A stretch of 64,000 nt of DNA from contig NZ_JAPWGL010000001.1 of NCBI RefSeq assembly GCF_027213645.1, forward strand, positions 558,001-622,000. Reading direction: 5' to 3'. The notes beneath the pieces were generated by a model, which had not been told where the DNA came from, did no database searches, and saw only the letters and a list, made by a program, of their open reading frames with translations. The position numbers and the translations under genes are program-made. This stretch comes from Pedobacter rhodius. Lineage in GTDB: Bacteria; Bacteroidota; Bacteroidia; Sphingobacteriales; Sphingobacteriaceae. Of the stretch, positions 53,702 through 62,645 are shown piece after piece (the first letter of the stretch is position 1; every line of letters begins with the position of its first letter).

Positions 53702-55249
53702 TTACAATCCGCCTTTTCTATTCGATTTCGTTTGAACAGGCCATTCTGCAGGTTTTCCTGTGCGAGGATTCGGAGGTAAATCTGTCGCCTTCTCATTAGA
53801 AGTTTTCTCCGGATCTTCACAAGCCATGTAGACCATAATTGCAGCTAAAATTACATTGCTCCGAATTTCATCAAAAACTAATTTATCATAGCTGTCGCGG
53901 TTGGTGTGCCAGGTATAAGTTCCATAATCCCAGCTGGTGGAGCTTAAAGAATAACCCAGCGCGCCCGCAGCTACAAAAGATGCAAAATCAGAACCGCCTG
54001 CACCTGGCATGCCAGGGAAACTGGTTTTAATTTGATTTTTAATTGTATCCGGAACGGCCGACAACCAACGGGTGATATAATCTTTTGATTTCGCAAATCC
54101 TTGTCCGCCAATGTTAACTACGCGGCCAGTTCCATTATCCTGGTTAAATAAAGCTTGTAAATTGCTTACAATTTCAGGATGGTCTTCTACAAAAGCCCTT
54201 GAACCATTTAAACCTTGCTCTTCACTTCCCCAGTGGCCAACTAAAATGGTACGTTTTGGGTTAGGATAAAACTTCTTTAAAATACGCATGGCTTCCATCA
54301 TTAAAATAGTACCCGAACCGTTATCTGTTGCGCCGCTAGCTGCATCCCACGAATCAAAGTGAGCCGATAGCATTACATATTCTTTCGGTTTCTGCTTACC
54401 TTTAATTTCTGCAATGGTGTTAAAAGTTGGCACAATACCTAATTCTTTCGATTCAGATTCGATTTTTAACATCGGTTTGTTGCCGCTTGTGGCTAAACGG
54501 TAAACCAAACCGTAATCTTCAACCGATAAATCTACTGTAGGAATTTTAGTCGTATTGGCACCAAAAACTTTATCTACGCCAAAACCTTGCGACCAGTTAT
54601 TGATAATAATACCCGCTGCACCTGCATTTTCGATAGCTAAAGCCAGGTTCTTTGCATTTAATCCTGTTTTTGCGATTCCTGCAGCCCATGCTTTTGCAGC
54701 ATCAGCTTTCTCTTTTTTATATTTTTCAAACAAATCTTTTGTAGCAAATTCTTCCCAGTTTTTTTCAGGGCGGCCAGATATTTGGTTCATTGAAATTAAA
54801 ACCAGTTTGCCTTTTACGCCTGGTAACCACTTTTGGAAAGAAACAGAATCGGTCATTGCAGGAAGAACAATGGCTTCTGCGTTAATGGCTTTTCCATTTG
54901 TTGATGGGCTCCAGGCTAATTGTGTACCCTCTAGCGTTCTTAACCGCGGACTAATCAAATCAATATGCGTAACGCCTCGTTCCCAACCACGCCATTCGCC
55001 CCATTTTTCATTCTTCGCAGAAATACCCCAGTCACTGTATTTTTTAACAGCCCAGTCATTAGCCTGTTTCATTTGTGGCGAACCAACTAATCGCGGTCCG
55101 ACAACATCTAAAAGCTCGTGAGCAAGTTTTTCTAACTGTGAGTTTTCATTTACCTCCTTAACGATATTATCGATAACTTTTTTGTCTTGTGCAAAGGCAA
55201 AAGAAGACGTAAAGAGGAGTAAGGTTGGGAGTAGTAGTTTTTTATTCAT
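53702..55249 (-). CDS. M28-family zinc aminopeptidase/carboxypeptidase
   Basis: 515 residues, signal peptide about 1-20 (ending AFAQ). A PA-like insert is recognisable between about 115 and 280. The M28 zinc site is SAHFDSW (His297), GATDNGSG (Asp309), GSEEQGL (Glu343/344), NQDNGTG and HTNRDSYD near the C-terminus. It is a periplasmic or secreted exopeptidase. A Pro/Lys-rich tail ends the protein. It stands alone. Confidence 0.93.
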   Translation of the reverse strand: MNKKLLLPTLLLFTSSFAFAQDKKVIDNIVKEVNENSQLEKLAHELLDVVGPRLVGSPQMKQANDWAVKKYSDWGISAKNEKWGEWRGWERGVTHIDLISPRLRTLEGTQLAWSPSTNGKAINAEAIVLPAMTDSVSFQKWLPGVKGKLVLISMNQISGRPEKNWEEFATKDLFEKYKKEKADAAKAWAAGIAKTGLNAKNLALAIENAGAAGIIINNWSQGFGVDKVFGANTTKIPTVDLSVEDYGLVYRLATSGNKPMLKIESESKELGIVPTFNTIAEIKGKQKPKEYVMLSAHFDSWDAASGATDNGSGTILMMEAMRILKKFYPNPKRTILVGHWGSEEQGLNGSRAFVEDHPEIVSNLQALFNQDNGTGRVVNIGGQGFAKSKDYITRWLSAVPDTIKNQIKTSFPGMPGAGGSDFASFVAAGALGYSLSSTSWDYGTYTWHTNRDSYDKLVFDEIRSNVILAAIMVYMACEDPEKTSNEKATDLPPNPRTGKPAEWPVQTKSNRKGGL

Positions 55250-55963
55250 TTCAGTTTGCTTAATTGACAGGCTAATTTAAGTAATAACGGGATGGGAGAG
55301 GTGATGTTAATGGAAATGTTGCAGATACAATGTTACTCGTCATTGCGAAGCGATTTTTCATCGCTGTGGCAATCTCTTACTTGGTGGGGTTGCTTTGTGT
55401 TAGCCAGACAGGCTTTCCATTTTTTCTTGATAAAAATTGGCGCAAAATCGATCCGATTTTTCATCGGGAGAGCTCATGAATGCAATTAAAACAATGATTA
55501 GCGAGGAATAAATCAAGACTTGAATCTGATTTTTGGAAAAATTCGTCAAATCGTTATCGAAAAAAATTTGAGGCCTAATGTCTTTGCCGTTTTGCCATTA
55601 CACAAACTGCAAATTCTTTTGTTCAGTGAGTTTTTAAAGATTGGGCAAACTGTTTCAACGCTCTTTCTTAAAATCATCTGCTATGCCGTATCCTTTCTTC
55701 GAGAAATTTGTGGTATGCTGAAAGTTTGTTTGAAACACTGTCCAATTCCCCTCCTTATTTTCAAGTAGGGGTTGGGGGTGGTTTTTAACTGCCATTCATA
55801 AAAATTACAAAACCCGCATAATCTAAACCTGATTGACGTGAAAAGCCCACAGCGTAGCGATGATTTGAAACAAAAAGCAGGACTGAAATAACCGAAGTCA
55901 TTCAAGCCCTGCTTTTCAAATAGCAATTAAACAGTTAAACAGTTAAACGATTAAGCCGAAAAA
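55250..55963. other. Gene-poor 0.7-kb region with decayed repeats
   Basis: No convincing gene; the short ORFs here have no recognisable domain. Repeat fragments are present: GTCATTGCGAAGCGA at about 55338, and a 17-nt word TTTTTTCTTGATAAAAA at 55420-55436, which is the reverse complement of a word inside the REP-module repeats at 48 kb. A CCCCTCC...GGTTGGGGG inverted word is at about 55747-55776. It looks like a graveyard of dispersed repeats. Confidence 0.5.
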
Positions 55964-56809
55964 TTAATTATTCATCATTTTAATAAAAGAACCAAGTTTA
56001 GCTTTCATAGCCCTTCTATCAACAATAAAATCAAGAAATCCGTGTTCCAAAACGAATTCAGAAGTCTGGAAACCTTTCGGTAAATCTTTTTTAATGGTTT
56101 CTTTAATAACCCTCGGACCGGCAAAGCCGATTAAGGCGCCCGGTTCAGCAATGTTAATGTCGCCAAGCATGGCGTAAGATGCTGTGACACCGCCGGTTGT
56201 AGGGTCGGTTAATAAGGATATGTAAGGGATTTTAGCCTGACTTAATAGTGCTAACTTTGCAGATGTTTTTGCCATTTGCATTAGTGAAAATGCGGCCTCC
56301 ATCATACGTGCCCCACCTGATTTCGAAATCATCAGGAAAGGAATTTTATGTTTAATGCTGTAATCGATTGAACGGGCAATTTTTTCGCCGACAACCGAAC
56401 CCATAGAACCGCCAATGAAAGCAAAATCCATACAGGCAATTACTAAATCCTGGCCTTCAATTTTACCAACACCAGCACGAATGGCGTCTTTTAAACCGGT
56501 TTTAACCTGACTTTCTTTAATTCGGTCGGTATATGGTTTATTATCGTTAAAGTTCAGCGGGTCGCCTGATGTGAGGTTGGCGAAAAGTTCTTTGAATTCG
56601 CTATTATCAAATAAAACTTCAAAATATTCTTTAGAACCTACCCTCAAATGATAGTTACAGTAATGGCAAACGTATTTGTTTTCCTGTAATTCTGTCTGAT
56701 GTAGCGGTTTTTTGCAATTCGGACACTTATTCCACACGCCATCAGGTGCCTCTTTCTTCTGGTCGGTGGTAGTAATGATACCTTTATTTTCTCTTTTAAA
56801 CCAAGCCAT
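55964..56809 (-). CDS. accD: Acetyl-CoA carboxylase carboxyltransferase subunit beta
   Basis: 281 residues from the ATG at 56809 ([11 protein letters not shown], a common AccD start); the ATG at 56836 would add nine residues. The N-terminal zinc ribbon is CPNC ... CHYC (about 28-51), and the crotonase-like carboxyltransferase domain has [24 protein letters not shown] and [16 protein letters not shown]. With AccA it transfers carboxyl from biotin to acetyl-CoA in the first step of fatty acid synthesis. It is divergent from fba. Confidence 0.95.
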   Translation of the reverse strand: MAWFKRENKGIITTTDQKKEAPDGVWNKCPNCKKPLHQTELQENKYVCHYCNYHLRVGSKEYFEVLFDNSEFKELFANLTSGDPLNFNDNKPYTDRIKESQVKTGLKDAIRAGVGKIEGQDLVIACMDFAFIGGSMGSVVGEKIARSIDYSIKHKIPFLMISKSGGARMMEAAFSLMQMAKTSAKLALLSQAKIPYISLLTDPTTGGVTASYAMLGDINIAEPGALIGFAGPRVIKETIKKDLPKGFQTSEFVLEHGFLDFIVDRRAMKAKLGSFIKMMNN

Positions 56810-57097
56810 ATAATTTTTTAAAGAATTGGATTGCAAAGAAACGAAAAATAATATAAAGATTAAGAATTACCCATAACCAAATTCGTTTAACGCCCGGCAT
56901 TATTTGATAATTGCAAACTAAAAACCGCAAATTGAAATTTGGATATTTTTTACATTGTGTTCTTTATACACTAAGGATAATGTCTTTTTTACACTAAATA
57001 GCCTTTATTTGATTGTGAGGCAAATAATTCTGTTGTTACAAAAGCTTTAAATGTTATTTTTTTTTATAACTTCGGACTTAATAAAAATTAACAAGAG

Positions 57098-58177
57098 ATG
57101 AGTTTAAAAGGCTACAAAGGCGTAATTTACGGAGATGCCGTTCAAGAATTGTTCGAACAGGCTAAAAAACATCAGTTTGCTTTACCAGCAGTAAACGTAA
57201 CCGGAACAAATACGGTTAATGCGGTATTGGAAACTGCTAAGGCAGTAAATTCGCCTGTTATGATTCAATTATCTAATGGAGGTGCGCAATTTTACGCGGG
57301 TAAATCTTTAGATAATGAGAAATTGCAGGCATGTATTTTAGGTGCAGTATCGGCAGCTAAACATGTACATTTATTGGCAGAACATTATGGTGTTGCCGTG
57401 GTTTTACACACCGACCACGCCGCTAAAAAATTGTTGCCTTGGATTGATGGCCTTTTAGACCACGGTGAAAAATTCTTCGCTGAAACAGGAAAACCCTTGT
57501 TTTCATCGCATATGTTAGATCTTTCGGAAGAGCCGATTGAAGAAAACATGGAAATTTCTGCAAAATATTTTGCCCGCATGGCAAAAATGAACATGACTAT
57601 CGAAATCGAACTTGGGGTTACAGGCGGCGAGGAAGATGGTGTGGATAACAGCGATGTAGACAGCTCTAAGTTATATACTCAACCAAGCGAAGTTGCTTAC
57701 GCTTACGAAGAATTGAGTAAAGTTTCTCCTCGTTTTACGGTTGCTGCGGCATTTGGTAATGTTCACGGGGTGTACAAACCGGGCAATGTAAAATTACAAC
57801 CGGTTATTTTAAAAAACTCACAGGATTTTGTCAAAGAGAAATTTAATTTGACTGCAGAGAAACCAATCAATTTCGTTTTCCACGGTGGTTCAGGTTCTTC
57901 TCAGGAAGAAATCAGAGAAGCTATTTCTTACGGCGCCATCAAAATGAATATCGATACGGATATGCAATGGGCATTTTGGGAAGGTATTTTGGAATATTAT
58001 AAAAAGAACGAAGCTTATCTTCAAGGCCAGATTGGTAACCCTGACGGCGAGGATAAACCAAATAAAAAATACTATGACCCACGTGTTTGGTTGCGTAAAG
58101 GTGAAGAAACTTTTGTTAAGCGTTTAACTACAGCATTTGAAGATTTAAATTGCATTAATGCAAACGATAAGTTATAA
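57098..58177 (+). CDS. fba: Class II fructose-bisphosphate aldolase
   Basis: 359 residues, matching the class IIA (E. coli FbaA-type) length. Zinc ligands are in VVLHTDHAAK, in the EIELGVTGGEEDGVD loop and in FGNVHGVYKPGNVKL and VFHGGSGSS. It splits fructose-1,6-bisphosphate to DHAP and G3P in glycolysis and joins them in gluconeogenesis. It is monocistronic, with a strong terminator 91 nt downstream. Confidence 0.95.
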   Translation: MSLKGYKGVIYGDAVQELFEQAKKHQFALPAVNVTGTNTVNAVLETAKAVNSPVMIQLSNGGAQFYAGKSLDNEKLQACILGAVSAAKHVHLLAEHYGVAVVLHTDHAAKKLLPWIDGLLDHGEKFFAETGKPLFSSHMLDLSEEPIEENMEISAKYFARMAKMNMTIEIELGVTGGEEDGVDNSDVDSSKLYTQPSEVAYAYEELSKVSPRFTVAAAFGNVHGVYKPGNVKLQPVILKNSQDFVKEKFNLTAEKPINFVFHGGSGSSQEEIREAISYGAIKMNIDTDMQWAFWEGILEYYKKNEAYLQGQIGNPDGEDKPNKKYYDPRVWLRKGEETFVKRLTTAFEDLNCINANDKL

Positions 58178-58268
58178 GAGATTGGAATGTTGAAAAGTTG
58201 CAAGGTTTTAACGTTGCAATAATTCTAACCCTAAAACATTCCAAATTTTCTGAGATTACAACGAACAA

Positions 58269-58314
58269 CAAAAGCGCCATAGGTTAGAAAACTTATGGCG
58301 CTTTTGTTTGTTTT
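58269..58314 (+). terminator. Intrinsic terminator after fba
   Basis: A 13-bp stem, CAAAAGCGCCATA / TATGGCGCTTTTG, with a 12-nt loop is followed by TTTGTTTT. It lies just upstream of the next gene, so that gene needs its own promoter. Confidence 0.85.
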
Positions 58315-58341
58315 ATGCTATATTTAAGCAAACGAAATGTG

Positions 58342-58824
58342 ATGACAAAATCTAAAACCGATACCAAAAAAAATAATTTTTTTGAGAAGTTTGCTAATGC
58401 CGCAACTAAATTTACCGGCAGCTCGGTTGCGTTTATTTCTGCCACAGCAATAGTAATCATTTGGGCAGTTACTGGCCCGCTGTTTAACTATTCTGAAACC
58501 TGGCAATTGGTTATCAATACGGGCACTACAATTATTACTTTTCTGATGGTTTTCCTGATTCAGAAAGCACAGAATAAGGATGGAAAGGCGATTCAGTTAA
58601 AGTTAAACGAACTTATTGCCGCCCAACAAGGCGCAAGCAACCGCATGGTTGATATTGAAGATTTGAGCGAAGATGAATTAGATCAGTTACATAAATTTTA
58701 TGTTACGATTGCCACACTTGCAAAAAAAGAGGCCGATATTCATTGCTCGCATTCAATCGATGTGGCGAAAGATTTGAACGAAAAAAAATTAAAAACGAAT
58801 AAACACTTTAAACATCATAAATAA
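58342..58824 (+). CDS. Low-affinity iron permease-like small membrane protein
   Basis: 160 residues from the ATG at 58342 (MTKSKTDTKKNNFFEKFA); a start at 58315 would abut the fba terminator. Two TM helices (about 28-48 and 57-78) with AVTGPLFNYSETWQLVINTGTTIITFLMVFLIQ, the core of the low-affinity iron permease family (PF04120). An amphipathic C-terminal half (LQLKLNELIAAQ) follows and the tail is His/Lys-rich (HFKHHK). A metal-transport role is inferred from the yeast Fet4 relation only. It overlaps the GNAT gene by one base (TAATG). Confidence 0.8.
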   Translation: MTKSKTDTKKNNFFEKFANAATKFTGSSVAFISATAIVIIWAVTGPLFNYSETWQLVINTGTTIITFLMVFLIQKAQNKDGKAIQLKLNELIAAQQGASNRMVDIEDLSEDELDQLHKFYVTIATLAKKEADIHCSHSIDVAKDLNEKKLKTNKHFKHHK

Positions 58825-59246
58825 TGAGTCTGCTAGTTCAAAAAGTTAATCATCCAGAAGATTTAGATAAGGTATTTGCTATACGTAAAATTGTATTTGT
58901 AGATGAGCAGAATTGTCCGCCGGAATTGGAATGGGAGCATGAAGACGAATCTATTCATTTTTTAGCTACCCAAAACGGACAGCCCTGTGGCGCTTGCCGC
59001 TGGCGTAAAACAGATGCTGGCTATAAGTTAGAGCGCTTCGCAGTTTTAAAAGAATTTAGAGGGCAGGGTGTGGGCAGGGCTCTAATAGCAGAAGCACTTT
59101 CTGATTTGCCTGAAAATGCACATTATATTTACCTGAATTCACAGTTGGATGCGATGAGCTTATATGCAAAATTTGGCTTTGTAGCAGAAGGCGAACAGTT
59201 TGAAGAAGCGGGTATTCAGCATTTTAAAATGGTGAAGAAGATTTAA
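58824..59246 (+). CDS. GNAT-family N-acetyltransferase (ElaA/YjcF-like)
   Basis: 140 residues of GNAT fold: IRKIVFVDEQNCPPELEWEHEDES, GACRWRKTDAGYKLERFAVL, acetyl-CoA pyrophosphate loop EFRGQGVGRALI, and the LYAKFGFVAEGE end. It starts at the last base of the iron-permease-like gene, indicating translational coupling. The acceptor is unknown. Its stop is 12 nt before the first MITE-like element. Confidence 0.88.
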   Translation: MSLLVQKVNHPEDLDKVFAIRKIVFVDEQNCPPELEWEHEDESIHFLATQNGQPCGACRWRKTDAGYKLERFAVLKEFRGQGVGRALIAEALSDLPENAHYIYLNSQLDAMSLYAKFGFVAEGEQFEEAGIQHFKMVKKI

Positions 59247-59257
59247 TTAAACCCTCC

Positions 59258-59369
59258 GTCATTGCGAGGCATGAAGCAATCTTAAAGCGTTCGCTATAAA
59301 AGTGATGTCTTCAACAAATTAAAATCCCACCCATAGTTGTAGGATTGCTTCGTGCCTTGCAATGACGAC
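59258..59369. repeat. MITE-like element, copy 1 (112 bp, ~24-bp terminal inverted repeats)
   Basis: Ends GTCATTGCGAGGCATGAAG and CTTCGTGCCTTGCAATGAC are inverted over about 24 bp with two mismatches; GCAATC and GATTGC lie just inside. The interior carries AAAGCGTTCGCTATAAAAG and CCCACCCATAGTTG. A second copy in the same orientation begins 494 bp downstream, and the GIY-YIG gene lies between them. Confidence 0.9.
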
Positions 59370-59451
59370 TATTATGAGTTTAATTGCAAAGAACGCGTGC
59401 CCGCCGCAAGCAGACAATTTAAGAGCATTCGCCATTTTAAACATATAAAAA

Positions 59452-59745
59452 ATGGAAAGAGGGGGCTGTGTTTACATCATGACAAATTCTTTTAACAACG
59501 TTTTATATGTTGGAGTAACTTCAGATTTACGAAGTAGAATTTGGCAGCATAAGAATAACGAATTTCCAAAAAGTTTTACTTCTAAATATAAATGCTATAA
59601 GCTTGTATATTTTATGTTTTTTCCGACAATAGAGGATGCTATTGCTGAAGAAAAAAGAATTAAAGGAGGAAGCCGTCAGCAAAAAATTAATTTGATTATT
59701 GGCTTAAATCCAAGTTGGAAAGATTTTTATGACGAATTGGATTAA
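59452..59745 (+). CDS. Single-domain GIY-YIG nuclease-like protein
   Basis: 97 residues, all one GIY-YIG domain: GGCVYIMTN, LYVGVTSDLRSRIWQHK (with the catalytic Arg), FPKSFTSKYKCYKLVYF, EDAIAEEKRIKGGSRQQKI (with the metal-binding Glu) and a NPSWKDFYDEL end. The family cuts DNA with one divalent metal; stand-alone members of this short type are common in Bacteroidota and have no assigned role. It lies between two direct copies of a ~112-bp inverted-repeat element, which may point to a link with repeat mobility. Confidence 0.92.
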   Translation: MERGGCVYIMTNSFNNVLYVGVTSDLRSRIWQHKNNEFPKSFTSKYKCYKLVYFMFFPTIEDAIAEEKRIKGGSRQQKINLIIGLNPSWKDFYDELD

Positions 59746-59751
59746 GTTTAC

Positions 59752-59862
59752 GTCATTGCGAGGTACGAAGCAATCTTAAAGCGTTCGCTAGAAAAGTGAT
59801 GTCCTCAACAAATTAAAATCCCACCCATAGTTGTAGGATTGCTTCGCGCTCGAAATGACGAC
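59752..59862. repeat. MITE-like element, copy 2 (111 bp)
   Basis: Nearly identical to the copy at 59258-59369 over its length, in the same orientation. It has GTCATTGCGAGGTACGAAG and CTTCGCGCTCGAAATGAC at the ends; the right end has drifted more than in copy 1. It begins 6 nt after the GIY-YIG stop and is 24 nt from the HMG-CoA lyase stop. Confidence 0.9.
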
Positions 59863-59886
59863 CTCCCGAAAAGTGACCGAATTAAT

Positions 59887-60747
59887 TCAACTAAATATCT
59901 TGGCCGATAAATTTATCGCTTCATTCCATTTATCCATATTCAGATTTAAGTCTGCTCCTTTAGAATTTAAAAAGCTTATCACATCCTCCGTTGCAATATT
60001 TCCGGTTAAATCATCAGCAGCCATCGGGCAACCGCCAAAGCCTTTCAAGGCAGAATCTATTCTTTTTACTCCTGAATTGTAAGCGGCTTCAATTTTTTCA
60101 AAGCGTTCGTTAGGAGTGGAGTGCAAATGAATGCCAATCTCTGTATTGCTAAACCCGGAAATCAGTTTTGGCAGGATGTCTTTGATTTTTTCAGGCGTAG
60201 AAACCCCAACCGTATCTGCCAAAGAAAGCATTGTAACACCTTTACCGACTAAAGTATCGGCCCATTTTTCTACAATTTCGTAATTCCATTCATCGCCATA
60301 AGGATTTCCAAAACCCATTGATAAGTAAACAACAGCTGTTTTGTTATGCTTTGCACAAAGGGAAAGCATTTCTTCAACAGTTGTTAAAGACTGGTCAATG
60401 CTGGAATTAGTATTTCGCTGTTGGAAGGTTTCAGAAATAGAAAAAGGAAACCCAAGGTAGCTTATCTGTTCATATTTAATAGCTTCTTCAACGCCTCTTA
60501 AATTAGCTACAATAGCTAAAAGTTTGGTTGAGGTGTTGCGCAGATCTAAATTAGCCAAAACTTCTGGCGTATCGGCCATTTGTGGTATCGCCTTGGGTGA
60601 AACAAAACTTCCGAAATCAAGCGTGTCAAAACCAACCTGTAACAACAAATTCAGATACGCTGTTTTTAGTTCCGTTGGAATGAAATCATGTAAGCCCTGC
60701 ATCGCATCTCGCGGGCACTCCACTAATTTGAATTTATTTTGGCTCAT
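59887..60747 (-). CDS. Hydroxymethylglutaryl-CoA lyase
   Basis: 286 residues from the ATG at 60747 (MSQNKFKLVECPRDAMQG); the frame to 60789 adds an unconvincing basic stretch. TIM-barrel motifs: VECPRDAMQG, DFGSFVSPKAIPQMADT, GFGNPYGDEW, IHLHSTPNERF and the GFGGCPMAADDLTGN loop near the catalytic Cys. It splits HMG-CoA to acetoacetate and acetyl-CoA in leucine breakdown. Some related lyases act on other 3-hydroxy acyl-CoAs. The gene is monocistronic by spacing. Confidence 0.88.
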   Translation of the reverse strand: MSQNKFKLVECPRDAMQGLHDFIPTELKTAYLNLLLQVGFDTLDFGSFVSPKAIPQMADTPEVLANLDLRNTSTKLLAIVANLRGVEEAIKYEQISYLGFPFSISETFQQRNTNSSIDQSLTTVEEMLSLCAKHNKTAVVYLSMGFGNPYGDEWNYEIVEKWADTLVGKGVTMLSLADTVGVSTPEKIKDILPKLISGFSNTEIGIHLHSTPNERFEKIEAAYNSGVKRIDSALKGFGGCPMAADDLTGNIATEDVISFLNSKGADLNLNMDKWNEAINLSAKIFS

Positions 60748-60833
60748 CTTATTCGGTTTTAACCGCAAAGTGCGCAAAGTTTTTCGCAAAGAAAAGAAGT
60801 AAATAAAAACAATTATATAGTGCTTAAGTTGTC

Positions 60834-60888
60834 CTAAACGCTAAACGCTAAACGCTAAACGCTAAACGCTAAACGCTAAACGCTAAAC
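60834..60888. repeat. Heptanucleotide tandem array (CTAAACG), 7.9 copies
   Basis: Seven perfect copies of CTAAACG plus CTAAAC. The final partial unit contains the stop codon of the NDH-2 gene (CTA at 60883-60885 is TAG on the minus strand), so the array runs directly from that gene's 3' end towards the HMG-CoA lyase gene. Confidence 0.95.
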
Positions 60889-62199
60889 AACCTCCTTAAC
60901 TTCCTCCCTGTAATCTACACTTCTATCCTTCGCAAAGGTTCTGATAATTAACCTCGTTCCTCTGTCGTAACTAAAATAACTCCAGAGCCAGTTTATGAAA
61001 ACAATAATCTTATTTCTGAAACCTACTAAAGTCATCAGGTGCACAAACATCCAGGTAAACCATGCGAAAACACCTTGAAAACGGATTTTGCCAATATCTA
61101 CAACGGCTTTATTCCGGCCAACTGTTGCCATAGAACCTTTATCAAAATATTTGAACTTTTCTAAAGGCTTGTTTTCTTTAATGTTAATTAAGTTTTTAGC
61201 CAAATGATGGCCTTGTTGAATGGCGGCAGGTGCAACACCAGGATGGCCATTTGGTGTTTCTTCATCAATTATCGCAGCAACATCGCCAATGGCGTATATA
61301 TTTTGATAGCCAACCACTAAGTTTTGCGTATCTGTTTTTAATCTTCCCCCGCGAACAATTTCGGCATTAGATAAGCCTGCCAAAACTTCACCCTTAACAC
61401 CCGCACTCCAGATTACTGTTGAACTTAAAATTGGCGCTTTGTCTTGTAGTGTGAGTACCTGGCCATCATATCCCAATACCCTGGTATTATTCATCACCTG
61501 AACGCCCATTTTGATTAAAAATTCTTTCGACTTTTGTTGTGCCTGGGGTGACATCGGACCTAAAATTTCAGGAGAATTTTCGATTAAATAAATATTAACC
61601 TTATTCAAATCCATTTCCGGATAATCGTTTGGTATAACGTGCTTTTTAAGCTCCGCAATTGCACCAGATGTTTCCACACCGGTTGGGCCACCACCCACCA
61701 CAACAAAATTCAATAAAGCACTTTTTTTATCAGCATCGTTCTCGATAAGCGATTTTTCAAAATTCTGTAAAATCAAACTTCTTAAATCCAAAGCCTCAGG
61801 AATCGACTTCATCGGCATCGAGTTCGCCTCAATTTCCTTATTGCCAAAGAAATTACTCGTAGAACCCGTAGCGATAACCAGGTAATCATAATTAATTTTA
61901 CCAATATCAGTTTGCAAACAATTTTCAGCGGCATTAACTTCCTGCACTTTTGTAACGCGAAAAATTAAATTCTTTTGTCCCTTGAAAATTTTACGAAGTG
62001 GAAAAGCAATGGAATCGGCCTCTAAGCCGCCAGTAGCCACCTGGTAGAGTAGTGGTTGAAAAGTATGGTAGTTGTGTTTATCCAACATAACTACTTGAAA
62101 AGGCTTATTTTTTAATCGTTTTGCTAATTCAATCCCGCCAAATCCACCACCAACGATAACTACTCTCGGGTATTCGCTTTTAGGAAGTTGTAAATCCAT
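60883..62199 (-). CDS. Type II NADH:quinone oxidoreductase (NDH-2)
   Basis: 438 residues. The FAD motif is VVIVGGGFGGIELAKRL (residues 13-29), then the NYHTFQPLLYQVATG quinone/FAD segment, a second nucleotide site FVVVGGGPTGVETSGAI and the C-terminal FAD contact GDVAAI with GVAPAAIQQG. The C-terminal region (FAWFTWMFVHLMTLVGFRNK) is a membrane-anchoring amphipathic segment. It oxidises NADH to reduce quinone without pumping protons. The last codons overlap the heptanucleotide array at 60834-60888. Confidence 0.94.
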   Translation of the reverse strand: MDLQLPKSEYPRVVIVGGGFGGIELAKRLKNKPFQVVMLDKHNYHTFQPLLYQVATGGLEADSIAFPLRKIFKGQKNLIFRVTKVQEVNAAENCLQTDIGKINYDYLVIATGSTSNFFGNKEIEANSMPMKSIPEALDLRSLILQNFEKSLIENDADKKSALLNFVVVGGGPTGVETSGAIAELKKHVIPNDYPEMDLNKVNIYLIENSPEILGPMSPQAQQKSKEFLIKMGVQVMNNTRVLGYDGQVLTLQDKAPILSSTVIWSAGVKGEVLAGLSNAEIVRGGRLKTDTQNLVVGYQNIYAIGDVAAIIDEETPNGHPGVAPAAIQQGHHLAKNLINIKENKPLEKFKYFDKGSMATVGRNKAVVDIGKIRFQGVFAWFTWMFVHLMTLVGFRNKIIVFINWLWSYFSYDRGTRLIIRTFAKDRSVDYREEVKEVV

Positions 62200-62408
62200 T
62201 TTATATTGGTTTATCTGTTGTTAATGTAACAAAAAGATAGCCAAAAGGTTTAACAATCGAGATTTTGGACACTATTTTACCTGATTGATAATTATATAAC
62301 GCCGGTATGACGAAGGTGGTTTTTTACAGCTTTCTAGCACTGCCTTAAATTAATTAAATCTGATAGGAATGGAAACCCTATTTAATTTGCAGTAGCCCTG
62401 AACTTTTT
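62200..62408. other. Intergenic region upstream of the NDH-2 gene
   Basis: About 210 bp, AT-rich, without a gene. It must hold the NDH-2 promoter, but I see no clear -7 element. Confidence 0.35.
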
Positions 62409-62470
62409 GTCATGCTGAGGTAAGAAGCATCTGCAAGTGATGGAGCAGATGCTTCTTACCTCAGCATGAC
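62409..62470. repeat. Perfect 26-bp inverted repeat, 10-nt loop
   Basis: The arm 62409-62434 (beginning GTCATGCTGAGGTAAGAAGC) and the arm 62445-62470 are exact reverse complements. It lacks a T-run, so it is not an obvious terminator. Repeats opening GTCATGCTGAG are, from memory, frequent between genes in Bacteroidota. Confidence 0.9.
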
Positions 62471-62584
62471 AGTACTTAATTAAAAAAGATTGAAATGTAT
62501 AGCAGGACTATCAGAACAGAAGAACTACTGTTTTTGCTTTCCAAAAACAAAAATAGAGTCCTTTGGCCTTAGTTATAAAAAGGA

Positions 62585-62622
62585 TATAAAAAAACGCCCT
62601 CCCGATTTATCGGGAGGGCGTT
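62585..62622 (-). terminator. Intrinsic terminator of secDF
   Basis: A 14-bp perfect stem, AACGCCCTCCCGAT / ATCGGGAGGGCGTT (62593-62606 with 62609-62622), is followed on the minus strand by TTTTTTATATCC. It lies 24 nt after the secDF stop. Confidence 0.85.
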
Positions 62623-62645
62623 CAATATTTAAGAATCTGAATTCT

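Noticed and set aside
55292-55926. Three short ORFs (55292-55489 plus, 55520-55768 plus, 55681-55926 minus)
   Set aside because: No recognisable domain, skewed composition, overlapping each other and dispersed repeat fragments.
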